Assembly (NCBI GenBank): GCA_030704615.1
Contig: CM060734.1
Location: forward strand, 22,196,001 to 22,260,000
Origin: Takakia lepidozioides
Lineage: Eukaryota; Streptophyta; Takakiopsida; Takakiales; Takakiaceae
Direction of reading: 5' to 3'
Length of the DNA: 64,000 bases
Below are positions 33,641 to 45,640 of the stretch, one piece after another (within the stretch, counting starts at the first letter, position 1; every line of letters starts with the position of its first letter). The notes beneath the pieces are model-generated. The model was not told the origin of the DNA, made no database searches, and saw only the letters and a program-made list of their open reading frames with translations. Made by a program: the position numbers and the translations under genes.

Positions 33641-34000
33641 CCGTATTCGACATCACCATTCACCACATTCATCCCATCCATCTCAACCCTATCCATATTT
33701 CATCCATATTGCGCTATCACCATTCATCCAATTCAGCACATTCATATCATCCTATCCATGCTTTCATCCGTATTCGACATCACCATTCACCACATTCATC
33801 CCATCCATCTCAACCCTATCCATATTTCATCCATATTGCGCCATCGCCATTCATCCAATTCAGCACATTCATATCATCCTATCCATGTTATCATTCGTAT
33901 TCGACGTCAGCATTCATCCCATCCATTCCAACCCTATCCATGTTTCATCCATATTTCGTCGTCACCATTCATCCCATTCATCCCGTGAGAAGAAAACTGT
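33641..34000 (+). repeat. 127-bp minisatellite inside the MULE
   Basis: Units start with (C/T)CGTATTCGAC at 33641, 33768 and 33895. Each contains CATCCATCTCAACCCTATCC, TTTCATCCATATT and CACATTCATATCATCCTATC. A degenerate unit precedes at about 33540. The open frames across it (33381-34049) only reflect the CATCC composition and are not genes. Confidence 0.88.
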
Positions 34001-34880
34001 GGATGCACTGCATGAAGTGAAGAACTGTTGTGGGCACTCTATAGGGTAAGGGCATCCACCACTATGTAAGGGCATTCACCATTCCACCAGGGTAAGGCCC
34101 CGATGTGAAAGATAACCGAGGCTCCAGCTCAATAGGATCCACAACATTCATGGACCCGATATATGAAAGTGAGCCCCGATCTCTGGCAGCGATCGGAGAT
34201 AGTTCCCTGGCAGGAAGGGTAAGGCACGGACCCTGGGCTTATGGGTGACACCATCAATGTGACCCCATTCAGGGGCAGTACTATCCCATGTTACATACCA
34301 CTTCTTTTCACTGGACCTAGGAAGATTATGAGTATGCACTTACATTATAATGAAGGAACACATCAAAGCAAGATTTTCATGAGTTACAACAGATTTGGCC
34401 TCCTCTGCTCTGTGTGCAGACTGCCATGTGCCAACCTACATACATTGATTGGCTCATTCATAAAACTTTACTTTGTAGCGTGAAAAAATAGAGTGTACAT
34501 CATAATGCTCATAAATGTTGTAGACAACTTCCTAAAGGGGCAGAGAAGGCGGCCACCAACACCCTTGACATGAAAGGGATCATGCTACAGTCTCATGTCC
34601 CTGCATGGAAGTCCTCTCCCCTCCACTGTGGTCTTTCTTGTGTGCATTCGCCAGCATGCGGGTCTTGTGGCATAGCCATGGAATACATCCGGGACAGGCT
34701 CATCTTTCACAACATAGTATGGTTGGCCATGGCAGGCGCTCTACACTTCGAGTGAAACAGTATGGCATATTTCCCTCTTCTTCATGACAGCCTCATTCAC
34801 CGGAAACCAATGCTCGTTCAGCTGCAGAAACAAACCCAGTGGACAAGGGTACCATTTACTCAAAAGTAATGAGCATGTGA

Positions 34881-37800
34881 TTAAGTGCAAGCCAGTAGGA
34901 AAGAGAACAAATGCAGATGAAAAGTGAGAAACGTACTGGCCCAACACCTCCTGCTCGTGGTTGTACAAAATGTTTGATTCAAGTAAACATCTATGTAATG
35001 TGCCGTAAAGCAACCACACTCCCAAGTAGAGACCTGTTGGGGGACAGGGGGATACAACCACAGGCGGGGGGCAATGGCGTTCTTCCATTGGAGGCTCGGG
35101 GGTAGAAATCCTCTGGAAAGTGCCCAGAAACGTGCAAACAAAGGCTTCAGCATACTGTGAGTATGTGACCTTTTGACACTATTTAAATGGAGGTACCGCT
35201 TCCCTTCCAGAATGATGGCACTCCAGTGCAATCTGCACATGACAATTGCAAACAGCGGCATTAGAACATGAATGCACTCATAACTGAGAATACAACACCG
35301 ATGTGTGATATAGGGTAGCATGCAGCAGAGTACGTATGCATATATAACAGGAATAATCATGGCCTCCACCCCATCACACTGAAGGTAAGGAAAGCGTTCT
35401 TGCATCCACTGTAGAATAGAATGAGCGCCCGCACCGGATTCCTTGTAGTGGTCACGAAGGCATATCCAGGTAAAACTGTCAAGAAGACGTATCTTATTTC
35501 TTACATGGACGGGAAGGGACAGTAATTTCATTCGCAAATAGAAATCCATGACTCTGTCGCTTGTCCACCCCTTGGGGTTAATCAGGAGATCTGCGTTGTC
35601 TAGTCTAAGGGCGATATTGGGGCCTACACAATTTTGGAAAAACCAGACGTTTGATGTTTGTTTTACTTCTACACCAGCTGATATCCTGGAGACATATACC
35701 ATCACGATACATGTCAAACGCATGCACAGTGGCAAGTAAAGTGCATAATGCAAAAGATTACCATTTGAATTCAACGAAAATAAGACGATTGTTGACTCAC
35801 AGCGCTTTTTTCAGCCCTTCGTGAAGCCTGCAATGACATACAACACGTTCATGTCAGAAAAAGTATGCCGGCAAAGGGGTTGCCCAAGCAGAGGTAGGAT
35901 ATGTAGAATTGTCAGATGCAAAAAGAGGGCATTCAGTACTAACGGGGATGTGTGTAAATGAGGAGGCTCCGACTCCATCTTCTCTTCTCTTCTGTGGACT
36001 GTGCGCCATGAAACAATATCCACACATGCACTCGTTGATGCTCCCATAGTGCCCACCTCACTGCCACGGACACCTGTCAATGTTGGCCAAGGCAGAGCTC
36101 TGGGTGAAGGAGCTCCGAGGGCGTTCCTTCCTCCAAAACCGAGCAAAGGGTTTGCATGTTGTACAGGGGGTCTGGACGATACCATTCGTGTTACTGCAGG
36201 CACCATAACAGGCACAACAAAGCATTTGTCAGAAGGATCCCTAATGCCCAAGGGAGCGGGGTTGAGAAAACATGCATGTGTAGCGTTGTTGGGCGCATGC
36301 ACTGCAGGCAAGTGCACCTGTTTAGTCACAACCTCGCTTGAATGCAATTCGATTTCCATTTGAGTAAGAGCACCTGGTTCAGTGGCATTAATGCCAAGGA
36401 GGGTAAGGTCTGTGGCGGCGGTGTCATGGTTACACAGACGACCGTCATGTACATGGTCGGGCTTCGCTGCATCATCGGCCCCAATGCGTTCATGTGCAAG
36501 CTTCCCTTCCACTCCAGGTGTGGGCTCAGCGTCTTGCAACAGCTCTGTTGGTGACCCGAACATCGGAGAAGTAGGCGTGACTGGAAGGGGCTGATTGTGA
36601 GCACGCTGCACGACACCACAATCTACTTCATGAGAAGGCAAAGCCTGAGGGGGTGTTGTGACTTCACCATACTGGAAGTCAAAACCGTTCATTCGGGAAT
36701 GATCGAGGTTGCGTCTAATATCCCCCACCCGCTGCACATCAGCAATTGCAGCCATGTACGCAGCCTGCAATGCTTCATTCCCATGGTCCACATCACCTAC
36801 AAAATGAACAAAACAAACAATGAGTATAATGGCTCTATGTAAACAATGCACGGCATGATGATGCAAGGCAAATGCATTCAGGCAAAGATGGGAACAATAT
36901 CACCTTCCGCGCTGAAAATCCAGCCCATGTCAATGTCTTCACGGTGTTTCAGGGTATTCTGGAAGTTCCCGATTGCTTCATGTCTCTCAGAAAGGGTGCT
37001 TGTGTCAATACACCACAACGTGTCAAAACCCTTTGGATTGCAGATGGAAAAATCCCCCAAAGCTCTCCATCGAGTCATGTCTATGAATTCTTGCATATCA
37101 TTGTTCACACCATCTGCCCGGCTCAGGTCGGAATGCAACAAGTCCTCCACGCATCTGTTCGTCTCATGCATCAGATTAACTGGCAGGTATGCAAACAGGC
37201 ATGGACCAACCAACAGGAAATTAGCTGACGCATGCTTGAGCATGGAATTGCCCTCTGGCGTTCCAACAAGTTGAACCATGACATCATGCAACAGTGTGTT
37301 TGTCGATGAAGAAACTGCATCAGTGCTACTGGCATATGACATCCAGATAGTCCTCAACACCTGCAAAATCAGCGGGCATTTCATAGGGGGCCCTGCCTTG
37401 CGGTACGATGTAAAGACTTCTCGTAGGAGCTTCTCCGAGTGTTTGAAGAAAGTGGGTAGGGTAGCAGGCACATTTCCCTTATGAACAATGGTGTAAAGAG
37501 GGGACCAAAAAGAAGGAGGTCCATGAGATCGCAGAGTCAAGTAGTCCAGGACTTGTCATCAGACGCCGACGACGCTTCCTAGGAGATGCTCCATTTCTTG
37601 GGACACGTCCGCCTGGGAGGCCTGGCCCTTCTTCCTATTTGTGGTTTTGCGAGGTGGCATATGTCCATGGCGCCTGAGGACATCTTCCATAATACCCTTC
37701 TGGCTTGGTTAAAAAACAGGGTACATTTTGAGGACACCTTCACCTTCCCCATGCTTCATACAACCATCCATCCTATGCAAGTTCAGTTTCTTTTTATCGG

Positions 37801-37990
37801 CAAAAAGCAGATCACAGTGTATGCATCTGTATTGTCGTCTATTAGACGCACCAGGTTCATGGACCCTTGCTCTCGTGTAGGCCTCGCATATGAGGGACTC
37901 GAATTCATCAGTATCATATGTCTCGCGGTATTCCCTCCGGTTCTCTATCATTTTGCTCTCCTTCATCGTGACTGCGCAGTCTCCTAACAA
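34881..37990 (-). pseudogene. Ulp1-like (C48) cysteine protease gene carried by the MULE
   Basis: Leftward gene. The head (37990-37709) has a zinc-finger-like CIHCDLLFADKKKLNLH. Reading continues in one frame through TAA at 37709-37711, MEDVLRRHGHMPPRKTTNRK, two adjacent TGA codons at 37556-37561, and a conserved block at 37540-36878. A low-complexity linker (36866-35950) follows, then the protease domain (about 35690-34950). The domain shows WTSDRVMDFYL, AMIIPV, LHWSAIIL (catalytic His, about 35225), YLHLNS (Asn where Asp is expected) and PQQVSTWECGCF (Gln and catalytic Cys, about 35015-35045). Introns are likely, for example one between AMIIPV and RLHWSA. Ulp1-type proteases cleave SUMO; Mutator elements carrying Ulp1-like genes (KAONASHI type) are known in plants. 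Stops and the Asp-to-Asn change make activity doubtful. Confidence 0.78.
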
Positions 37991-38122
37991 TTGCAGCGCC
38001 AGCGTGCAAACCTACACAGACAATGCCTAGCATAAATCCACAGCAACGACACTTTTTTGAACCCTGAAATTGCATGCATGAGCATTGAACCCCCTAAAAC
38101 CTCTAACAATGGAGTGCATGAG

Positions 38123-38143
38123 CCTAAACCCTAAACCCTAAAC
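38123..38143 (+). repeat. Short CCCTAAA (telomere-type) run
   Basis: Three CCCTAAA units in the upstream flank of the Ulp1-like gene. Such telo-box words occur in plant promoters; a true telomere remnant is unlikely at this length. Confidence 0.7.
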
Positions 38144-38994
38144 ACCAAAACAAAATGAAAGGACTTCAGATAATATGAAATATCTCCGTATGGAGAGTGT
38201 TCATGGCCGCATATGTGCACGTCCCTACAGCTCGCAACTAAACTATGGAAACAACACTTTATCCAAGTCTGCTCCTTCAAATACCAAGCAAATGAAACAT
38301 GCAATAAGTTGCCCTCACCTACAATTTTTGTAACACACAAAAGTAACAAGCGTCTTACCCTAAACTCCATACGAAACAAAGTGTTCACCTCAGCTTCATG
38401 TCAATGCTTGCATGAAGTGCCCATAAGTACCAGACAGCCCCACTTTTGCAGTTTCCTAAGTACTGTAGTGAGAAAACGATACAGGAACGCGGGTAGTGTG
38501 CATTAAGGCTAGCACACACGTACTTCTCTAGTTCACTCATTTACCACTGTTATTGCCGTGATTGATCTGTTCCCTCCTTTTCAGTATCTGTACTTCTGGA
38601 ATGTCCCACATTTCTGAACTTATGCATACAATATATGTGAAAGTACCCACAAAGAAGGGAACCTGCGAAGATGATTGGGTTTCGGATGCTCGATGCAGAA
38701 CTCACTCACCCGCAAGGTAAATCCTGGGAGAAGAGCACAATGACAATCTGGATAACACAGAAGAGCAAGATTGAGGTTGTGGAGCGATAATAAGGACCTG
38801 CACGCAATTCAGATTTGGAGTGGAAGCGGTGCAACCATTGAAGACGGCCACAACATCCTGCTTCGTATGCCGATTCTCCATTCCTATCCACAAACTCGAC
38901 CTGCATGACGGGACGCGGTACGCCAACGCCATCAAGCGCAACGATAGCGACATTTCGCGATGCTTGCCAACAACGCAACGTCTATTCCACCTAC

Positions 38995-39273
38995 CCTCAT
39001 CATTTTACATGCAATGCCATACGCAAGCATGTGGCATGGGGAGGATGAAGGCATGCAGGGGGGATGGGGGACGATGCCATGCATGAGGTGAGGATGGGAG
39101 GCGGGATGGGGATGGGTGAGAGAACATGTGTCATGTCCTGGCAGAGGGTACATGAGGCGCGGGAGGGGGTGCCGCGCGGTACGCGGGCGGCAGACGCGGG
39201 GGTGGGCGGGGGGTCCACGCTGGCTGAACCGGCTCCCTCGCATTCAACTCCAGGGCCCCATCTATTATGTGGC
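38995..39273 (-). repeat. Right terminal inverted repeat of the MULE
   Basis: Inverted copy of the left end. The outer GCCA..TAATAGATGGGG matches exactly apart from two positions, and the outside flank starts TTAAAAATA. Confidence 0.9.
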
Positions 39274-39282
39274 TTAAAAATA

Positions 39283-40555
39283 TAACATTAAAAATATCTT
39301 TTTCGTATTTGTTTCATGAAATCAATATCAAATATTTAAAAATAGGTTATTTTATAAATTTATTGCTCATCATGATATGAAATCAGAATTGCGTCACTTC
39401 CTCCCCATATTCCAATGAGGTACATACTCATTATCATCTTTGAATAATTTCATCAAGTGTGTGAATGTGCAAATATTAGCATAATGTTTTTGCTCTCAAT
39501 TTGAATACATCAAACGTTCGAATCATACAATCTCTTCATCCTTTTCGTGTATCAATATAGATTCATGTTATTCCTGTTCTTATCCACCTTTCTGCAATTC
39601 TTAGCCACATTATAACTATTATCCTACCACCTGCCTGAGTAACTCTAACACACAAGTCTCCATTGTGAACTATTTGTGATATCTGGAAGAATCAGGGCTG
39701 CGGGTTACTATACGGTAGAATGCTATGATCGTAGGTGATCAACACATTTCCAATCGTGGGATGTGTTGGAGCCAATAACCTGTCTTGACTTGTCATGTTT
39801 AGTAGGCTCTTGTTCTTCTTTCTACATTACACTTGATTATAATTGAATACATTTGATAAATAGGCACCGCCAAGACTAACAGTCCTCAATTTTCTGATTT
39901 TATTGAGAAGCCATTGACCCGCCTAAGTTATGGAATTTTATTTTAAAATTACTATTAATTTTGTATATTTTTAATTATGACTGAATATGGACCAGTATGA
40001 TTGACGATTCTTAATTATATTTTTTATATTTTTTATATTAGTATATTTTATAATTTATCTATTTAGTTCGGAAATTATATTAGAGACCGCTAGGGCTGGT
40101 GGTCCCAATTTATATTTAATTTAATTTGAGGATTTCTTAAAATTTTGAATAACTCTTATATTTCATATCTCTAACTCTAGTATTATATTGGGGACTGCAA
40201 ATATTGTTTTTTCATTAAGTCTTGTAATATTAACATATTTTCAATATTTTATATATTTAATCATAATTTTATATTTAAATCAATCAGGATCAATTTTTCA
40301 TTTCTATTTATTTTTTCATAAGATGTATTAAGTTATATCAAATAATATATTTTTTTCTTTATTTTCTTAAATTAATATGAAGAACTCTCATTATTTCACA
40401 TATTTGTTTTTTTAATTATTCATCACATTTTAGTTTTCTAAAATTATACTGAGAATCACAACGGCTCACGATTTTTATTTTTTATTTTTTATTTTTTATT
40501 TTTTATTTTTTTTAAATATCATATTATATTATGAACAGACAGCCATGACGATTTT
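39283..40555. other. AT-rich DNA with decayed hairpin repeats
   Basis: Right flank of the MULE. It contains the GAGACCGCTAGGGCTGGTGGTCCC motif at 40083-40108 and weaker relatives at about 40190, 40450 and 40535, plus an (ATTTTTT)n run at about 40471-40514. No gene is seen. Confidence 0.5.
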
Positions 40556-40559
40556 CATT

Positions 40560-41830
40560 AATTTTTAATTTTTAATTTATTTTTATTTTTAATCAATATC
40601 TTATTTGCGGTCCGAGCTCGCCATATACTGAGCATGATGAACCCATTTCCATTGAATATATTCTCCATCTTTTCTAATCTCTGCTCAGCCCTTGAGTGAA
40701 TGTGTGCAACAAAACAAAAAAAATCTGCTAACGGAAGACGACCTTCTATTCTGAGGACCTGCACAAATTGCAAGGGAGGTGTCAATATATTCCACGATTT
40801 GAGATACAAGTCTCCAAACCTCACAAATAACCATCATCGCAAAACCCCAATCTCTTTGAACTTCCCACTGTCCACCTTGAACAATGAGTGAATGTCGTTG
40901 GCTGTGGGCAAATTGTGTGTAAGCATCAAAACATTCTTAGAGTTGCTTTTCCAATACGAACTCAACTGATGATATGATTCCAACATTTCATTTTTTAGCA
41001 TCTCATTTTTCTCACATAGTACAAGATATTGCATCAATTGCTGTGATTTTTTCATAGACTTTGATATAGTTTGTGGTGCAAGGGACTCATCCACTACTTG
41101 TTTTCGCCAATACTTTCATTTTAGTAGTCTAGGATTTGGATTAGGATTATTGGAGGGGAGCACAGCACCCAATGCACATGGTTTCAAGTCCGACAAGGCT
41201 CTACTTTTCAGAGCAAAGAAGCCATCCAACAGAATCTGTTCGAAGTCCAGGTTGTTTCTACTTCTAGGCAAATTGTTTACACAGTTTGCTACCTAATAGA
41301 AAGATAACACATCTACTCTGTTAATAATATAATTCACTGTAAACGCTACAATTTTTTGTGCAAAATAAAAGACATTAGGTGAGAATTTACATACCGTACA
41401 ATCACCCTTGCTTGAGGCATTTGACACATGAACATCTTTTTTCCAAGTTCCCGACATTTTTTCCCTCAATGAACTCAAAGTACAAGTGAGACCGTTGACG
41501 GACCAACAAACGTTTCTTTGGATGATACTGCTTGCAATGTCGAGTGGGTAGTTCTGCAATAAAATATTCAAGACTAAGGCAGATCTAGACAAACACATGA
41601 AATTGAATGAAACAAAAAACAACCACGTGGAGCATACCCATGAGACAATGACTAGTGATGGGGTAGAGGGTAGACCAAAGAATCTTCAAGACGACAAATC
41701 TCGGACGCAACATTTTAAATGTGTGACAAATGAGAAAAATGAGACGGATAATTGTCTCAGACAAACCCTGTGTTGACACATAAAGAATGGTAGGCACACC
41801 TCTGAGACTCCCGCTTTCAACTTGATGCAT
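40560..41830 (-). pseudogene. Unrecognised spliced coding remnant
   Basis: Three segments on the minus strand look like exons: about 41830-41638, 41553-41395 and 41292-40560, with AG and GT at the shared borders (TTGCAG| and |GTATGT for the middle one). The middle one reads NYPLDIASSIIQRNVCWSVNG. The last contains NNLPRSRNNLDFEQILLDGF, a stop in place of one codon before KYWRKQVVDESLAPQ, a Glu/Lys/Met-rich segment, and a second stop just before WLFVRFGDLYLKSWNILTPP. The protein-like composition and splice borders support a real former gene. I do not recognise the family; it could belong to a transposon. Confidence 0.45.
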
Positions 41831-41989
41831 TTTAGGTATAATTGTGAATTAGTTCAAGGATTTGGTGCCTGATATTACTCAGAAGGTGTCATACCAAGTT
41901 CATCAGTTCATCAGTTCGTAATCTCCGACATTGTCATTTTCAAACCATGAGTGCTGAGTGCCTGAAGGTAACAACTCATATTCTCACTC

Positions 41990-42890
41990 AGACATGGGGT
42001 CAATAAAAGCCAGTAAAAAAAGGACAAACTTTGAAAAAGCCCGGGCTGCTAACCTGAAATCCCTCAAGGTTAAACTGGACAAGAGGAAGGAAGAACTTAC
42101 CCAGCTTGCCTAAGCCCCCGCCAAAGACCTCCACTCGTATAATTCAATACAGACATACTTTGTGAAACTGGAATGGGTGGGGCTCAAGGAGTGGGGCGAT
42201 GCCATTGATATTGCAGTGTTCAGTCGCCTTTTCCATCAATTTGATTCTGAGTTTTGGGCCAATCTTCTTGGCCAGGCTGACAAAGTGATAAGGTGATTTT
42301 TATTTTTGGGGAACCTCAACATATGAGTGAATTGATGAGAGAGCAACGTGTTAGAGAGCATATCAAACCATTTTACTCATGATACTTTGTGAGATGCCTT
42401 AAGAGGCGCATGTTGTTCCTCAAGGAGTGGGAAGCCTACAATAATAATGTGGTCAAGGAGAAATAGAAGGAGGAGGCTAAGCGTCTCATCACATATGATA
42501 AGGACCTTTTGAATTGGAGCTGGCATTGGGAGGTGATAAAGTTTCACCGAGAATGACAAACTCAGTACTGTCGACTAAATGTGACCTTGACAAATGTCAG
42601 ATTTAAAATATGGATGAAGCATCCGACTATATTGCCATGGGAGGAGCTTCTGAGGGTTTCAAGAGTTGGGAGGACTTTGTTGAGAAGGTGGAGGGCACCA
42701 ACGGCCTGCAAGACCCAAATGGTTTTCTTGGGGAAACCCTTAACTTTTCAGAGGTGAAAAAGGGAAAAAATGTCAAGAGGCATGAGATGAGTGACAAAGT
42801 GGTTTTGTACTTTGCTTTGGAGGATTCATACTTGATCTCCTTTGAGAGTGGAGACGTTGATCTTTGTACTAGCGATGATATAGCACTTTA
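41990..42890 (+). pseudogene. Unrecognised degraded coding remnant
   Basis: The plus strand shows coding-like stretches broken by several stops. They include ARAANLKSLKVKLDKRKEEL, YNSIQTYFVKLEWVGLKEWG, MSELMREQRVREHIKPFYS, FLKEWEAYNNNVVKEK, and finally a 93-codon open frame at 42610-42891 beginning MDEASDYIAMGG. Lys/Glu-rich helical composition suggests a structural or transposon-encoded protein. No family is recognised. Confidence 0.4.
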
Positions 42891-43319
42891 GATAACCAAT
42901 TCTGCATTTGACGAGAATCACCTCTTTTTGGGGCTGGAGAATTTTCATTATGACAATATTTGAGATGATAAGACAGGAGGCTATTGTAGTGGGGAACCCT
43001 ACAACAATGGTGAATGATGTCATCGTAATGTTTTATTCTAGGTACATTTAAGTTCCCGACGTGGTTATCCAACTTGACGCACTGCACTCGTGGATGCGTA
43101 GGATAGGAGGAAAGGGGTAGTAGTCATCGTATAAATCGCAATAGGAACAAACATAACATTTTCTCTTCTTGCCATTTGACCAATTAAAGTTGGCTTCATA
43201 TTCACGGTCCATATGAATATTGACGAAATATGATATCATGTATTGTGAGAAAAACACCAACCTACACGTCCACCATCGTCACTCTTGCACAGACGTTGTG
43301 AACTCTCTCTCTCGGTCTT

Positions 43320-43540
43320 CTTTTGGAAGCAAGAGAACCACCACGGTACTGTTGAACAACCATAGATTTTCGACTTGGCATTTGCTCATAGGTCTCCAAA
43401 GCTTCATCTCACACCAATTTTTCACATCATCTCCTGCAATCATAGCACTCCATGACCCACAATTTTGGCTACTAGAGGTTGTTTACCAACAAATCCAGCG
43501 AATAGATCAATTCACTCGCTTCTACCACCTTAAAACTATG
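43320..43540 (-). pseudogene. Small PPR-like remnant
   Basis: The complement of 43380-43410 reads ALETYEQMP, and the surrounding words match the minus-strand PPR pseudogene at 46340-47787 (CTCATAGGTCTCCAAAGC on the plus strand in both). It is too decayed to say more. Confidence 0.4.
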
Positions 43541-44038
43541 AAGTTTTTTTATTGACTTAAGTTCTTCTTTACTCTAGAGCCACATGTATTTCAAATCCAG
43601 CGTTGTTTTTTGGACCAATAAACTATTAGGTTATTTTTGTATTTCATATTTCTAACTCTAATATTGTATTGAAGACTACAAATATATTTTTTCTCATTGA
43701 TTTTTGGAATATAAACATATTTTTAATTTTGTGTATTTTTTTAATTCTATTATTATTTTAAAAACAATGAGGACCGATTATTTATTTATATTTTTATAAA
43801 GTTTATTAAATTATATTAAAAATTAAATTGTGTTTATTTTCTATATATTAATTTCATTAATAAAAAAGACTGCCATTATTTCATCCAATTCAATAGTCTT
43901 ATCATTCAACGTCTATTCGACCGAGAGCAGATACAATATGCATTTTTATGAAAATAAAATAAACTAAACTAAAAATAAGTATATGGTAAACTGGTGTTGA
44001 TTTAATTTTAGCTAAAGTAAGAATAATATAGTTTTTTC

Positions 44039-44057
44039 ATATATATATATATATGTA
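44039..44057. repeat. (AT)n microsatellite
   Basis: About nine AT units. An (AAT)n run of about seven units follows at 44250-44270. Confidence 0.85.
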
Positions 44058-44699
44058 TAGGTCAGTGATGACGTTTAGTTTTGAGCTAGTTTTACAGTAA
44101 TGAGAATAATGATTGATGACTTACATTAAGCTAAAAATAGATTTGTTATGATTTTTATATTAAGATAAAAATAAATTAGGCTATACCCACTTATTTTGAG
44201 CTTAGAAAGGTAACAATATTTCTTAAGGAAAAAAATCAGATTAAAGGTATAATAATAATAATAATAATAATTTATAAATTTGTGCTGGTAAATAATTTTA
44301 AAAAATAAATTTTGAAATTAAAATATTATTTATTTTAAAATATGTATCTAATTTGCTTTAAAGATAGATGTGATATTGATTTTTAAAAATATAATAAAAT
44401 CCATGAGGAAATAAATACACAAATAAATTCATAAATATGTATAATTTATGTGCACATTATTTATCAAGAAAAAACGTCTATGCTGATTTATCTTCCATAT
44501 GTTGGTACAATCACGTTTTTATGGCTTAAAAAAACAAATTGATCAACTAAAACCAAATCTTTGCCGACTTAAGCTTTTCTATATTCACGAGCCATAACAC
44601 TTTTCAGACAAAAAAATGTAAAAATCAGAAAGCGGTGCCGATTTCCTTACATCCAAGTGTATACATATTTAAAAATTAATTATCAATAATTTTATTAAA

Positions 44700-45640
44700 T
44701 ATATGTGAGAGACAGCTAATATTAGCCGCCCCAAATAGTTTTGAAAATTTTTAAGTTAAGTTGGAACTTCTAATGCTGGCGGTCCCATATACTTTGTAGA
44801 ACAACCTCTAGTGCTTGCGGTCCCATATATTTCAAAAAATATGTAGATAAAGTTGGGATAGGCGGTCCAATCTATATAAAATATAAATTAAGCAGTGGGG
44901 ACCGTTAGCACTGGCGGTTCTATTTACATATGTTCTCAATATTACGAAAATCAAGACCGCTGACACTGGTGGTCTCCATGTATATATATTTTAAGTAAAT
45001 ATTAAGAAAACACCAACAACTGCCGATTCTATTTTTATTTATAAATAAATAAAAAATAAGGACCACTAGCTTTGACAGTCCCATTATATCCTTAAGAAAA
45101 TCAGTAAAATATCCGGACTGCTAGAACTGGCGGTCTTGATTTTATCCCAAAAATTGTTAACAAAAATCAGGATCGCCAAAGCTGGTGGTCCTGATTTTAT
45201 CCGAAAAAATTAATCAAAGCTTTGGCGATCTTGATTTCATCTATAATTTGAAAAGAAAATTGGAACCGCTAGATCCCTGATTTCTTTCTAAAAAAATGGG
45301 ATGTCCTAAAAAAGAACAGAAATAAAATCGGGACCGTTGGAGCTAGAGTTTCGATTCTATAAAAAATAAACCAAAACCGTTAGAGTTGACGATCCTAACT
45401 TTATCATCATACATACAAATAATAATAATGATAGTCCAGGATTTATTAGAAATATTAAAAACTTATTAAAAACTTATTAAATAAATTTAAAAACTATTTG
45501 GGACCGCCACGGTTGATGGTCCCAGATTTATTAAAATAGTTAAAAATAATAGGAGAGCTAACAATCCTCAGTTTATGAAATAATTTAAAAAATAATTCGG
45601 AACCGCTATAACTAGTTATCTTGGATTTATTTGAAAATGT
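44700..45640. repeat. Hairpin minisatellite array, period about 50-55 bp
   Basis: About 18 units consist of a GC-rich imperfect palindrome of the GGACCGCTAGCACTGGCGGTCC type separated by AT-rich spacers. Clear examples lie at 44900-44922, 44957-44980, 45116-45141, 45171-45193 and 45503-45528. Related decayed motifs occur at 27290-28080 and 40080-40560. Nothing is encoded. Confidence 0.75.

Larger units (their letters stand above)
29107..39273 (+). mobile_element. Mutator-like element (MULE), 10,167 bp, with captured genes
   Basis: Both ends start GCCA.(2 nt)TAATAGATGGGGCCCTGGAG on the outward-facing strands and stay nearly identical for about 275 bp. The 9-mer TTAAAAATA lies immediately outside on each side (29098-29106 and 39274-39282), the target duplication size expected of Mutator elements. 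Inside, a MURA-type transposase gene reads rightward (29711-32840) and an Ulp1-like protease gene reads leftward (37990-34881). A 127-bp minisatellite lies between them. Near-identical ends and an exact target duplication imply a recent insertion. Confidence 0.9.

Noticed and set aside
33381-34049. 222-codon open frame
   Set aside because: It runs through the 127-bp CATCC-rich minisatellite and reflects repeat composition.
34570-34755. Plus-strand frame with CGSCGIAMEY resembling a protease active site
   Set aside because: The Ulp1-like domain is clear on the minus strand nearby, and this frame has no other matching motif.
38123-38143. Interstitial telomere
   Set aside because: Only three units; a promoter-type telo-box or chance is more likely.
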